Part shown: piece by piece, positions 16,373-26,467 of the stretch
How the letters are laid out: each line of letters opens with the position of its first letter
How positions within the stretch are numbered: position 1 is the first letter of the stretch
From: Vibrio cidicii
GTDB taxonomy: Bacteria > Pseudomonadota > Gammaproteobacteria > Enterobacterales > Vibrionaceae
Assembly: GCF_009763805.1 (NCBI RefSeq)
Contig: NZ_CP046804.1
Coordinates: forward strand, 2,232,001-2,296,000
Direction of reading: 5' to 3'
DNA: 64,000 nt
Translations under genes and position numbers: made by a program
Notes under the pieces: generated by a model
What the model was told of the DNA's origin: nothing
The model's database searches: none
Seen by the model: the letters and a program-made list of their open reading frames with translations, nothing else

Positions 16373-17638
16373 ATGATTGAAGTCTCTACCCTCGGAGCCT
16401 TAGCTGCCTTAGTGGTGGCCATTGCACTCATACTGAAAAAAGTCCCACCCGCGTACGGCATGATCATTGGCGCTCTTATCGGCGGTGTGATTGGTGGTGT
16501 TTCACTGACCGACACCGTTTCTCTAATGATCGGCGGCGCACAAGGTATTGTGACCGCGGTTTTACGTATTCTTGCCGCCGGTGTTTTGGCTGGCGTTTTG
16601 ATTGAATCTGGCGCAGCAACATCTATCGCAGAGACGATCGTCAAAAAAGTGGGGGAAACACGCGCGCTTCTCGCCCTGGCATTGGCGACCATGATTCTGA
16701 CTGCCGTTGGCGTTTTTGTGGATGTCGCCGTCATTACGGTTTCTCCGATTGCGTTGGCGATTGCTCGCCGTGCTGATATCTCTAAAACCGCGATTTTGCT
16801 TGCCATGGTCGGTGGCGGTAAAGCCGGTAACGTCATGTCGCCAAATCCCAATGCGATCGCAGCCGCTGATGCCTTTAATGTGCCATTAACCTCTGTGATG
16901 GCGGCGGGTGTGATTCCGGGCCTTTGTGGTTTGGTGCTGGCGTATTTCATTGCCAAGCGTCTGGTCAACAAAGGCTCTAAAGTCGCGGCCAGCGAAATCA
17001 TCGCGGTGGATCACAGCAAACTGCCAAAATTTGGCGCTGCCATTATCGCGCCATTAGTGGCTATTGCACTCTTGGCGTTACGCCCAATTGCCGGCATCAA
17101 CGTTGATCCGCTCATCGCATTGCCTTTAGGCGGTTTGCTCGGTGCCGTGGTGATGGGTCGATTCGCCGATACCAACCACTTTGCAGTCTCTGGCCTTTCG
17201 CGCATGGCGCCAGTTGCCGTCATGCTGCTTGGTACCGGTACTCTCGCAGGTATTATTGCGAACTCAGGACTTAAAAATGGCTTGATCGATATTCTCACTG
17301 CATCGGGCTTACCGTCTTATCTCCTTGCGCCGATTTCCGGTGCAATGATGTCACTTGCAACCGCATCGACCACAGCAGGAACCGCCGTTGCATCTAACGT
17401 ATTTAGTCACACCATTCTTGAACTGGGAGTACCAGCATTAGCTGGCGCGGCCATGATTCATTCTGGTGCCACTGTTCTTGACCATATGCCACATGGTAGC
17501 TTCTTCCACGCAACGGGCGGCGCTGTTCATATGGACATTCGTGAGCGTTTGAAACTGATTCCTTATGAGTCTGCGGTTGGCTTAATGATCGCTTTTGTCT
17601 CTGTCATGATGTTCGGCGTATTTGGTCTGTTTGTATAA
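16373..17638 (+). CDS. GntP-family permease, probably for glycerate or a related sugar acid
   Basis: 421-residue inner-membrane symporter with about 12 hydrophobic segments. Family features include PPAYGMIIGALIGGVIGG near the N terminus, VFVDVAVITVSPIALAIARR, GGGKAGNVMSPNPNAIAAAD and HSGATVLDHMPHGSFFHATG. It is preceded by GGAAATGGAAC as ribosome-binding region. It is followed 14 bases later by glycerate kinase and preceded by cdaR, so glycerate is the best substrate guess; gluconate is the alternative for this family. Confidence 0.85.
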   Translation: MIEVSTLGALAALVVAIALILKKVPPAYGMIIGALIGGVIGGVSLTDTVSLMIGGAQGIVTAVLRILAAGVLAGVLIESGAATSIAETIVKKVGETRALLALALATMILTAVGVFVDVAVITVSPIALAIARRADISKTAILLAMVGGGKAGNVMSPNPNAIAAADAFNVPLTSVMAAGVIPGLCGLVLAYFIAKRLVNKGSKVAASEIIAVDHSKLPKFGAAIIAPLVAIALLALRPIAGINVDPLIALPLGGLLGAVVMGRFADTNHFAVSGLSRMAPVAVMLLGTGTLAGIIANSGLKNGLIDILTASGLPSYLLAPISGAMMSLATASTTAGTAVASNVFSHTILELGVPALAGAAMIHSGATVLDHMPHGSFFHATGGAVHMDIRERLKLIPYESAVGLMIAFVSVMMFGVFGLFV

Positions 17639-17652
17639 GCATTGAGGTAAAC

Positions 17653-18789
17653 ATGAAAATTATAATTGCTCCAGATTCTTACAAAGAAAGCTTAACGGCC
17701 ATGGATGTGGCCATCGCGATTGAAAAAGGATTTAAGCAAATCTTACCCGATGCACAATACATCAAACTGCCCATGGCAGATGGCGGTGAAGGGACAGTGC
17801 AATCCTTGGTTGACGCCACGGGCGGGGCTATCATCGAGCACACCGTCACAGGCCCACTTGGCCAACCTGTTAATGGCTTTTTTGGTTTGTTGGGTGAAGG
17901 CAAAACCGCCGTGATCGAGATGGCGGCCGCTTCTGGCTTACACCTTGTGACACCAGAGCAGCGCAACCCACTCATCACCACCACGTTTGGTACGGGCGAG
18001 TTGCTCAAAGCCGCCCTCGACCACGGTGTAGAACACATTATTGTTGGCATCGGTGGCAGTGCGACCAACGATGGTGGCATTGGTATGGCGCAGGCTCTCG
18101 GCATCAAACTGCTTGATGCGCAAGGAAACGCGCTTGGCTATGGTGGCGGTGAGCTTGCTAAATTGGCGACGATTGACTGCTCTCAACTCGATCCTCGTTT
18201 GGCTCAAGTTCGCCTTGAAGTAGCGTGCGATGTAGATAACCCACTATGTGGTACAAAAGGCGCTTCCGCTGTCTTTGGGCCGCAGAAAGGGGCAACGCCA
18301 GAGATGGTGACCATCTTAGACGAAAACTTAGCGCACTATGCCGCGATCATTAAACAGCAACTTGGCGCGGATGTTCGTGATATGGCCGGCGCGGGCGCTG
18401 CGGGCGGCATGGGCGCGGCGCTGCTAGGCTTGCTCAACGCCGAGCTTCGCCCTGGTATTGAGATTGTCATGGACGCGGTTCGCTTAGATGAGATCGTTGC
18501 GGATGCGGATCTGGTGATCACTGGTGAAGGTCGTATCGACAGCCAAACTATCCATGGCAAAACCCCGATTGGTGTCGCACGCACCGCGAAAAAGCACGGC
18601 TTGCCAGTGATTGGCATCGCGGGTTGTCTGTCGGCCGATTGCGGCGTGGTGCATGAACATGGCCTCGATGCCGTTTTCGCCGTGGTCAATCGCTCCGTTG
18701 ATCTGCCGACCGCGCTGGCAGAAGCCGCAGAGAACGTAGAGCTAACAGCAAGAAACGTTGCCGCTGCTTTTTGTATGACTCGTAGTTAA
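17653..18789 (+). CDS. Glycerate kinase (GarK/GlxK family)
   Basis: 378-residue type I glycerate kinase that phosphorylates D-glycerate (usually to 2-phosphoglycerate) and feeds lower glycolysis. Recognisable stretches are the start MKIIIAPDSYKESLTAMDVA, the phosphate-binding GIGGSATNDGGIGMAQALG, MAGAGAAGGMGAALLG and VITGEGRIDSQTIHGKTP. Length matches E. coli GarK/GlxK (381). It is co-transcribed with the GntP-type permease. garK and glxK cannot be separated by eye, so no symbol is given. Confidence 0.9.
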   Translation: MKIIIAPDSYKESLTAMDVAIAIEKGFKQILPDAQYIKLPMADGGEGTVQSLVDATGGAIIEHTVTGPLGQPVNGFFGLLGEGKTAVIEMAAASGLHLVTPEQRNPLITTTFGTGELLKAALDHGVEHIIVGIGGSATNDGGIGMAQALGIKLLDAQGNALGYGGGELAKLATIDCSQLDPRLAQVRLEVACDVDNPLCGTKGASAVFGPQKGATPEMVTILDENLAHYAAIIKQQLGADVRDMAGAGAAGGMGAALLGLLNAELRPGIEIVMDAVRLDEIVADADLVITGEGRIDSQTIHGKTPIGVARTAKKHGLPVIGIAGCLSADCGVVHEHGLDAVFAVVNRSVDLPTALAEAAENVELTARNVAAAFCMTRS

Positions 18790-18803
18790 ACTTGGTTTAA
18801 CGT

Positions 18804-18835
18804 AAAAAAACCGCTGAAACTTCAGCGGTTTTTTA
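18804..18835. terminator. Bidirectional terminator between glycerate kinase and acnB
   Basis: A-run, CCGCTGAA / TTCAGCGG stem, T-run, between two convergent genes. Confidence 0.9.
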
Positions 18836-18850
18836 TTATCGAAGATTTTA

Positions 18851-21449
18851 CTAAGCCGGCTGTTGGAAAATCACCGTGTCGGCTTTTTTGGTGTACTGTC
18901 CCATCAGGTGGAAGTTGAGGTAACGGTAGGTATCCGCCGCCGTTGCATCCAACTGTTTCGCGTACTCCATGTACTCTTCTACCGTTGGGATACGGCCTAG
19001 AATCGCACCGACCGCCGCCAACTCTGCTGAGGATAGATACACGTTCGCACCTGTACCTAAACGGTTCGGGAAGTTACGTGTTGACGTTGACATCACAGTC
19101 GCTTTGTCTGCAACGCGCGCTTGGTTACCCATACACAGCGAACATCCCGGTGTTTCAATACGAACCCCAGCACGGCCATAAATACCGTAGTAACCTTCTT
19201 CAGTCAGTTGGTCACGGTCCATCTTGGTAGGTGGTGCAATCCACAGACGCGTATCCAGCTGGCCTTTGAACTTCTCAAGCAGTTTACCGGCTGCGCGGAA
19301 GTGACCAATGTTGGTCATACACGAACCAATGAACACTTCGTCAATTTGTGTGCCTTGAACATCAGAAAGCAGACGAGCGTCGTCTGGATCATTCGGCGCA
19401 CAAAGAATCGGCTCTTTGATTTCCGCTAGATCAATTTCAATCACGTGTGCGTATTCTGCGTCACTGTCTGCCGACATCAATTCTGGGTTGGCTAGCCACT
19501 CTTGCATCGCAACAATACGACGCTCGATGGTACGGCGGTCGCCGTAACCTTCTGAAATCATCCACTTCAGCATCACGATGTTCGAGTTGAGGTACTCTTC
19601 GATCGATGCTTGAGAGAGTTTCACCGTACAACCTGCCGCAGAGCGCTCAGCGGATGCATCAGACAGTTCAAACGCTTGCTCCACCGTGAGGTGTTCTACC
19701 CCTTCGATTTCGAGAATACGACCAGAGAATTCATTGATCTTACCCGCTTTCTCAACCGTTAATAGGCCTTGCTTGATGCCGTAGTAAGGAATGGCATGGA
19801 CAAGATCACGCAGTGTAATACCTGGCTGCATTTCGCCTTTAAAGCGCACCAAGATTGACTCAGGCATATCCAGTGGCATAACACCGGTCGCTGCCGCAAA
19901 CGCAACAAGACCAGAAACCTGCAGGGAATGAAATGCCCAATGGGAAACGAGTATGCGAGTCACCACCTGTACCGACAGTATCAGGCAGCAGCATGCGGTT
20001 TAGCCATGAGTGGATAACACCGTCGCCTGGGCGCAGTGACACACCGCCGCGATTCATGATGAAATCAGGCAGAGTATGGTGCGTGTTCACGTCGACAGGT
20101 TTTGGATACGCTGACGTGTGACAGAAAGACTGCATCACAAGATCAGCGGAGAAGCCAAGACACGCCAAGTCTTTTAGTTCATCACGCGTCATTGGGCCAG
20201 TGGTGTCTTGCGAACCAACCGTGGTCATTTTAGGTTCACAGTAGGTGCCAGGGCGAATACCCGTTACGCCACATGCTTTACCCACCATCTTCTGAGCAAG
20301 CGTGTAGCCTTTGCCCGAATCTGCAACGTCAGCTGGTTTGCGGAATACATCAGACGGCGCTAAGCCTAGAGATTGACGCGCTTTCTCGGTCAAGCCGCGA
20401 CCAATGATCAGCGGAATACGCCCACCAGCACGCACTTCATCAATCAGCACGTCGGTTTTGAGCGAGAATTCGGCCAATACTTCGCCGGTTGCGTGGCTAG
20501 TTACCTTGCCTTCATAAGGGTAAACGTCGATCACATCGCCCATGTTGAGCTTGGAGACATCCACTTCAATTGGCAGTGCGCCAGCATCTTCCATGGTATT
20601 GAAGAAGATAGGTGCAATTTTGCCACCCAACACATATCCGCCAGCGCGTTTGTTAGGTACGTAAGGAATGTCATCACCCATAAACCAAAGCACTGAGTTG
20701 GTTGCTGATTTACGCGATGAACCGGTACCCACAACATCACCAACATAAACAAGTTGGTGACCTTGTTCTTTTAGCGCTTCAATCTGTTTGATCGGGCCAA
20801 TGCTGCCAGGCTGATCTGGCACAATGCCATCACGCTCATTTTTTAGCATCGCTAACGCGTGCACTGGAATATCAGGGCGAGACCAAGCATCCGGAGCTGG
20901 AGATAGATCATCGGTGTTGGTTTCACCCGTCACTTTAAAGACGGTTAACGTAATTTTTTCGGCCAGCTCAGGTTTTGATAAGAACCATTCTGCATCAGCC
21001 CATGACTGAAGCACTTGTTGCGCATATTGATTACCAGCTTTCGCTTTTTCTTCAACGTCATAGAAAACGTCAAACATCAGTAGCGTGTGAGACAGCGCTT
21101 CAACGGCGATTGGCGCCAGTGCTTCATCATCCAGCAAGGCAACCAATGGTTCGATGTTGTAACCACCTTGCATGGTGCCAAGCAGTTTAGCCGCATGCGC
21201 ACGGCCGACAAGCGGAGAGCTTGCTTCGCCACGAATCACCGCAGCAAGGAAACCCGCTTTAACATACGCGGCTTCATCAACACCTGGGGGAATGCGGTTT
21301 TCAAGTAGGTCTAGAAGAAACTCTTCTTCACCTTGTGGGGGATTTTTTAGAAGTTCTACAAGTCCGGCAACTTGTTCTGCATCTAGAGGTTTTGGAACAA
21401 CCCCTTCTGCGGCACGCTCTTCGACGTGTTTACGGTAGGCTTCAAGCAC
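18851..21449 (-). CDS. acnB: Aconitate hydratase B (apparent 1-base frameshift)
   Basis: Main TCA-cycle aconitase, isomerising citrate to isocitrate with a [4Fe-4S] cluster. The start [20 protein letters not shown] is as in E. coli AcnB. Cluster cysteines are seen in [10 protein letters not shown] and [11 protein letters not shown] near the C terminus. The frame breaks at GAAAC 19914-19918 (sense GTTTC). [11 protein letters not shown] should read [18 protein letters not shown]; one T removed gives 865 residues, the E. coli length. The downstream half carries all cluster ligands, so a real frameshift would abolish activity. It is convergent with the glycerate kinase gene and shares its terminator. 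Confidence 0.93.
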
Positions 21450-21717
21450 GACTTTTTCCTCTCATTGCGGTTCCTCCTTTATTAATACTATTTGTCCAAA
21501 GTAAAGGAGTGAACATCCATGGAAACTTGGCTCCCTATTGCCCATGTTTTCATTCAATTCTGATTGAGAAACAGCGCCGCAGAGGCCAAACTGTGGGCAG
21601 TAGAATAGCAAATTTAACGAGAAATTAAAATCTCCTCACTTTGACCAACATAGCAAGTTAAGACTAAAGTCCCATAATTTTTAACTATTTATTTGCCCTG
21701 TTTTCGCAGATGACCAA

Positions 21718-24039
21718 TTAACGATACGACGTACCAATGATGAAATAAACGGCATCCTGCTGTTCTTCTGTCCTTGCATAGGCAAGCACAATTGGACCTA
21801 TCGGCGAATCGATGCCTGCAAAAATCGATGCGGCACTGTACAGTGGCGCCTGATGGAGTTTGAAGGTGGTGTCCGACCAAACCCCACCATATTCCAGTGA
21901 CGTCCCGAGATAGACAGGCGCTTCAAATACCCCGAAGTCATTGTCAAACCAGCGATAACGATAAATCAAGCTGGTAAAAAACTTGTTCTGACCAATCAAG
22001 CTATTGCGCGGAATACCCGACAGATTCAAAAAGCCGCCGATACTTTTCGGATTCAGCGGAGTGTAGTTATTTTTGCTTTCGACAATCTCATATTCAGCGT
22101 TTGCGACCAAAGTATGACGCTGATAGCTTTGCGCCACCTTGCCCAGCAGCGATAGTTCATACACGGTATCGCTGGATGATTCTCCGGTGAACTCCGATTC
22201 AAACATCTCTGGGCTTTTGTCATGAGAGACCAGATATTCAAGATCTAAGTACCACCCCGAGGTAGGCAACGAGTAATCATCCAGAGTATCTAAACGATAC
22301 TGAGCAAACGCACCTAAGCGTTGAAAGTTCGCATTTCCTGCCGAATCTAAGGTGGTGACTTGAATATCCCCTTTGTTAAATCGACTACCAATCTTAAACT
22401 CTTGCCACAACTCGGGTTGAAAGCCGATGGCTAACTCAGCGGTAAATTGGCTGTAAGTAAAGGGAAGAAAATCGTAAGCCGCACCTAAGCTCGGGTCATC
22501 AAACTCCGTGACTGGAATATTTCGCTTGTCACTGGTATACGCCAATTTGGCGGTGGAAAAAATGTCTTGGCTAGCACGGATTGGCGTGTAAAGTTCGGCC
22601 TCCGCCAGTTTATCCGTTCCCATTTCTAAGCTGATGGTCAACTCTGCACCTTGCGAATTGAGATTGGTAAAGTTGGTTGAAAGCCCTACCCCATATTGAC
22701 TCTCAGTGGTGAAATCATCTTCGAGGAAAAAACGGAAGTTGACGTAGTTTGGTCCCCAAGACTTCTCTTTAACGTCCACCACCAATTGGTTGACGCCTTC
22801 GGTTTCTTGATAATGATAAGAGACCAGTTCAAAGCGGTCTAAGGCGTAGAGGTTTTCCACCGCCGATTCCACTTGTTTGGTTTTCAGCACCTCTCCCGTT
22901 TTCAGATCAAGGCGATTACTGAGTAATCGGTCGCTGTAATGGCTGTTGTTGATCAACACAATATCATCGATTGGCATCTGATCACCGTAAACCAACTTAC
23001 GCCGCGCCCGCTGCTTTTGCTCCACATAACCTTGATAGTCAGCGCTGGAGAGCGCCAAGGAATTAAGTGCCTCCTTTAAACTGTAAGTAGCATCGTAACC
23101 CGCATGATACGCTTCAGGCATTTTATCGAATTCGGTGGTTTCCATTTTGCCGACGTCCGGGCGCAGATAGACATCCTGTTCTGTGAGACTGGCAGCTTGA
23201 CGCTGGGTACTGCGCCGCACTAAGTAGTTAGAAAGCTGATCGGCAACCACCAAAAAATTAGTGAAATCTTCTCGGCTTTTGTAGTCGGTACTGATGTCTA
23301 CCGCAATGACAATGTCCGCCCCCATCGCACGGGCAACATCAACGGGCATATTATTGATCACGCCGCCATCCACCAGCATATGATCATCCAGCTCATAAGG
23401 AGGTAAAGCACCGGGTACCGACATGCTCGCCATCATGGCATCGACCAATTGCCCTTTGTCGATCACCACCTCTTTAAGCTCAACAATATCGGTCGCTACC
23501 GAGCGATACGGGATAGCTAGATCATCAAAGGAGTTGAATTCTTTGAGATTTCCGGTGGTTTCGCGCAGGATACGCAGCATATTTTGCCCTTGAACAAAAC
23601 CGCGTGGTGTGCGCACTTCACCAAAACGTAAGCCAAGGTCGGTTCGCAGTTGGTAGCGGTCTTCGGATTCTTTGTCACGCACACGGCGTTGACTGCGCTC
23701 TACCCGATCGCGATAGCCAGTACTCCAATCGATGGTGTAGATAAAACTTTCAATTTCATCCGCACTCATCCCCGTGGCATAAAGACCGCCAACATAGGCT
23801 CCCATGCTGGTACCGGTGAGATAGTCGACTGGGATGTGCATCTCTTCAAGCGCTTTGAGTACACCAATGTGCGCCGCCCCTTTTGCTCCCCCCCCGGCTA
23901 AAACCACCGCAATTTTAGGCCGCTTGACCTCTTCTGTGGGCGATTCACTGTCGGCCACAGCCAAAGATGAGAGAGCAAAACTAAGAGGAAAGAGCAACCA
24001 AACAGCAAACGTCTCACGTGCGGATTTCCATTTATTCAC
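21718..24039 (-). CDS. Patatin-like phospholipase with C-terminal outer-membrane barrel (PlpD/type Vd)
   Basis: 773-residue secreted protein. A signal peptide is followed by a patatin domain (about 40-330) with the oxyanion motif GGGAKGAAHIG, the catalytic serine in GTSMGAYVGG and the Asp in MLVDGGVINN. A POTRA-like segment (about 340-430) comes next. A 16-strand Omp85-type barrel ends PLYSAASIFAGIDSPIGPI and a terminal aromatic/arginine stretch VYFIIGTSYR. This order defines type Vd autotransporters such as P. aeruginosa PlpD, which release the lipase domain from the cell. All catalytic residues are present. Release outside the cell and lipid target are inferred from the family. Confidence 0.87.
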   Translation of the reverse strand: MNKWKSARETFAVWLLFPLSFALSSLAVADSESPTEEVKRPKIAVVLAGGGAKGAAHIGVLKALEEMHIPVDYLTGTSMGAYVGGLYATGMSADEIESFIYTIDWSTGYRDRVERSQRRVRDKESEDRYQLRTDLGLRFGEVRTPRGFVQGQNMLRILRETTGNLKEFNSFDDLAIPYRSVATDIVELKEVVIDKGQLVDAMMASMSVPGALPPYELDDHMLVDGGVINNMPVDVARAMGADIVIAVDISTDYKSREDFTNFLVVADQLSNYLVRRSTQRQAASLTEQDVYLRPDVGKMETTEFDKMPEAYHAGYDATYSLKEALNSLALSSADYQGYVEQKQRARRKLVYGDQMPIDDIVLINNSHYSDRLLSNRLDLKTGEVLKTKQVESAVENLYALDRFELVSYHYQETEGVNQLVVDVKEKSWGPNYVNFRFFLEDDFTTESQYGVGLSTNFTNLNSQGAELTISLEMGTDKLAEAELYTPIRASQDIFSTAKLAYTSDKRNIPVTEFDDPSLGAAYDFLPFTYSQFTAELAIGFQPELWQEFKIGSRFNKGDIQVTTLDSAGNANFQRLGAFAQYRLDTLDDYSLPTSGWYLDLEYLVSHDKSPEMFESEFTGESSSDTVYELSLLGKVAQSYQRHTLVANAEYEIVESKNNYTPLNPKSIGGFLNLSGIPRNSLIGQNKFFTSLIYRYRWFDNDFGVFEAPVYLGTSLEYGGVWSDTTFKLHQAPLYSAASIFAGIDSPIGPIVLAYARTEEQQDAVYFIIGTSYR

Positions 24040-24102
24040 TGTTTGCTGCTCCTTTTTTTAAGCGATAACATCCGTTTTACAACGAATTGACAGCGCGAAC
24101 AA

Positions 24103-26467
24103 TCACCAGTTCAGTAATTTATTCAACCAATTGCCTGATTGTTCACATTGACGCTTCAGCGCCTCATTTTTATCCCATACGGGTAAAGTAAAGGTTTTTT
24201 CCGCGCAATCGGCCACCAGAGCCCCTGCGGGCTGCTGCTTGTATCCCATGGTGGTTATCTGCTTTGGCCAAGGCAGCGACAGTTTTTCAGGAATGCGCTG
24301 TTTCAGATATTCCGCATACACACGCAGCGCGCCGCTGGAAACCGGTCAGTTTGGTTGGTTTATTGTCATCACGCCCCAACCAAATGGTGGTAACTTCACG
24401 CCCGTCGACACCAACAAACCAACTGTCGCGGCTATCGTTACTGGTGCCCGTTTTCCCCGCCAGTGCTGCCCAAGCAAACTGATTTTGCAGATAGCGGCCA
24501 GTTCCCTGAGCGACCCCTTGTTTCATCGCATAGGTGGTCAACCACGCCGCCTGTTCGTCGACCGCAAGAGATGACTTCGGCAATGATTGATACAAAACGT
24601 TACCATCGAGATCGACCACGGAGCGCAATGCGGTCAGCGGCGCTTTTCGGCCAGAGTTGGTCAAGGTTTGGTACATCTGCGCCACTTCAATCGGCGTGAG
24701 GGAAAAGGCACCCAAGAACATCGAAGGCACCGGGCGAATTTCATCACGCTTAACGCCCAGTTTCTCTAGTGTTTGTGAGACGTTTTCAATCCCCAGTTGC
24801 ATACCAAGGCGCACGGTCGGCACATTGAGCGACTTCGCCAGCGCTAAATAGAGCGGCACATCGCCACGAAACTGACGATCAAAATTGCGCGGCTCCCACA
24901 CTGAGCCTTTACTGCCTTGCAAACTGAGCGGCGTATCTTGCAGTGTGGTCGCCAAGTTATACTTCTCTGGTTGAGACAGTGCGGTGAGATAAACCGCTGG
25001 CTTAACTAAAGAACCAATTGGACGACTGGCGTTGATCGCTCGGTTAAAACCATCGTAGCCAGTACGTTTGCCACCAACCATGGCACGAATTTCACCGCTA
25101 TGCCGATCGACCGCCACCGCCGCCGCTTCAAGCGCGTCTCCCGACACTTTTTCCAGCTCGGGCATTTTCACCCCAATGGCGCGTTCAAGTTTCTCTTGTG
25201 ACACGGGATCAAGCGAAGTAAATACACGCAAACCGCTCTCACCACGAAAAGCGTCACCCACTTTCTGTTTCAACTCCATCGACAACTGCTGAAAATACGC
25301 GGGCTGCCGGCTGGCGATGCGGGGCGTCGGCTGAATATCCAGCGGGCGACTGGCCGCTTGTTCGTAGGCCTGGGCACTGAGCAGCCCTTGCTGCATCATC
25401 AGACGCAAAACCAAATCGCGACGCTCCTGCGTTCGCTCGGGAAAGCGCACTGGGTTGTAGTAAGAAGGCCCTTTGACCATACCGACTAGCATGGCTAATT
25501 GGTCTATACGCAGCTCTTGGATTGGTTGGCCAAAATAGTAACGCGACGCCAACGCAAAACCGTGGATCGCTTGGTTACCACTTTGTCCTAAGTACACTTC
25601 ATTGAGATAGGCTTCTAAGATGCGATCCTTGCTGTAACGATAGTCGAGAATTAACGCGATATACGCTTCACGCAGCTTGCGCCACAAGGTGCGATCTTGG
25701 GTCAAAAACAGGTTTTTCGCTAACTGCTGAGTCAAGGTACTGCCGCCTTGCACGGTTCTGCCTGCTTTAAGATTGACCAGCATCGCGCGCGCAATCGCCA
25801 GCGGTGAAACACCATCGTGCTGATAAAAGTGACGATCTTCGGTCACAAGTAAGGCATCGACGATGATTTCCGGAAATTGTTCGCGGCGCAGAAAGAGCCT
25901 TTGCTCTTCGCTGTCTTTTTCCAACATTCCTAGCATCTTCGGCTCTAAACGCAGATACCCGAGATCCCCTGTCGATTCGAGCGATTGAATGCGATTGAGC
26001 GTACCTGAGTCAAAATGCAGCATCACGTGGCGATCCGGCTCTGGGCCATCGGCAAATTCGAACGGACGGCGAATCAATTCAATTTTACTGCTTGAGGCGG
26101 CGTACTCTCCCGGGAACTTGGGTTGGCTCACTTTGCGGTAGTTGAGTACGTCCAGTTCGTTTTGTAACTCCTGACGGGAGAACGCATCGCCGGGCGAAAG
26201 CGTTAAGATACGCGCATACACCACGGTTGGGAGATCAAATAACTGCCCTTCAAAACGCTGTTTAACCACGCTATCAAGATAAATGCCGATAAACACCAGC
26301 AACGCCATCAGCGCCACAGTGCATTTCCAACTAAACGACCACAGCATACGTAGCCAATGGCGTTTCGCTTTTTGCTTAGCGGCTGGGCGGCGAGGCGAAG
26401 CACTGCGCTTACTTTTTTGCGGCGTTTTTTTCTTCGCGTTGTCAGTGCCTTTTACTGTTTTACTCAT
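24103..26467 (-). CDS. mrcB: Penicillin-binding protein 1B (apparent 1-base frameshift)
   Basis: Bifunctional peptidoglycan synthase. A basic, Lys/Arg-rich cytoplasmic tail and one TM helix (about residues 40-62) come first, then a UB2H-like domain. Glycosyltransferase motifs include VTEDRHFYQHDGV with the catalytic Glu and GGSTLTQQLAKN. Transpeptidase motifs are SRPIGSLVKPAVYL (SxxK), SLNVPTVRL (SxN) and KTGTSNDSRDSWFVG. The break at GAAAC 24338-24342 (sense GTTTC) comes after the KTG motif. Removing one T turns KLTGFQRRA into KLTGSSGALRVYAEYL and gives a 787-residue protein. Both active sites precede the break, so a truncated protein would lose only the last 77 residues. Confidence 0.92.

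Noticed and set aside
16207..17001. Long minus-strand open frame (264 codons) opposite the GntP-type permease
   Set aside because: Shadow of a strongly coding gene; composition is Ala/Thr/Arg repeats typical of antisense frames, with no RBS or family resemblance.
21450..21717. Gene or RNA element upstream of acnB
   Set aside because: No plausible frame or hairpin-terminator; appears to be only promoter and leader.
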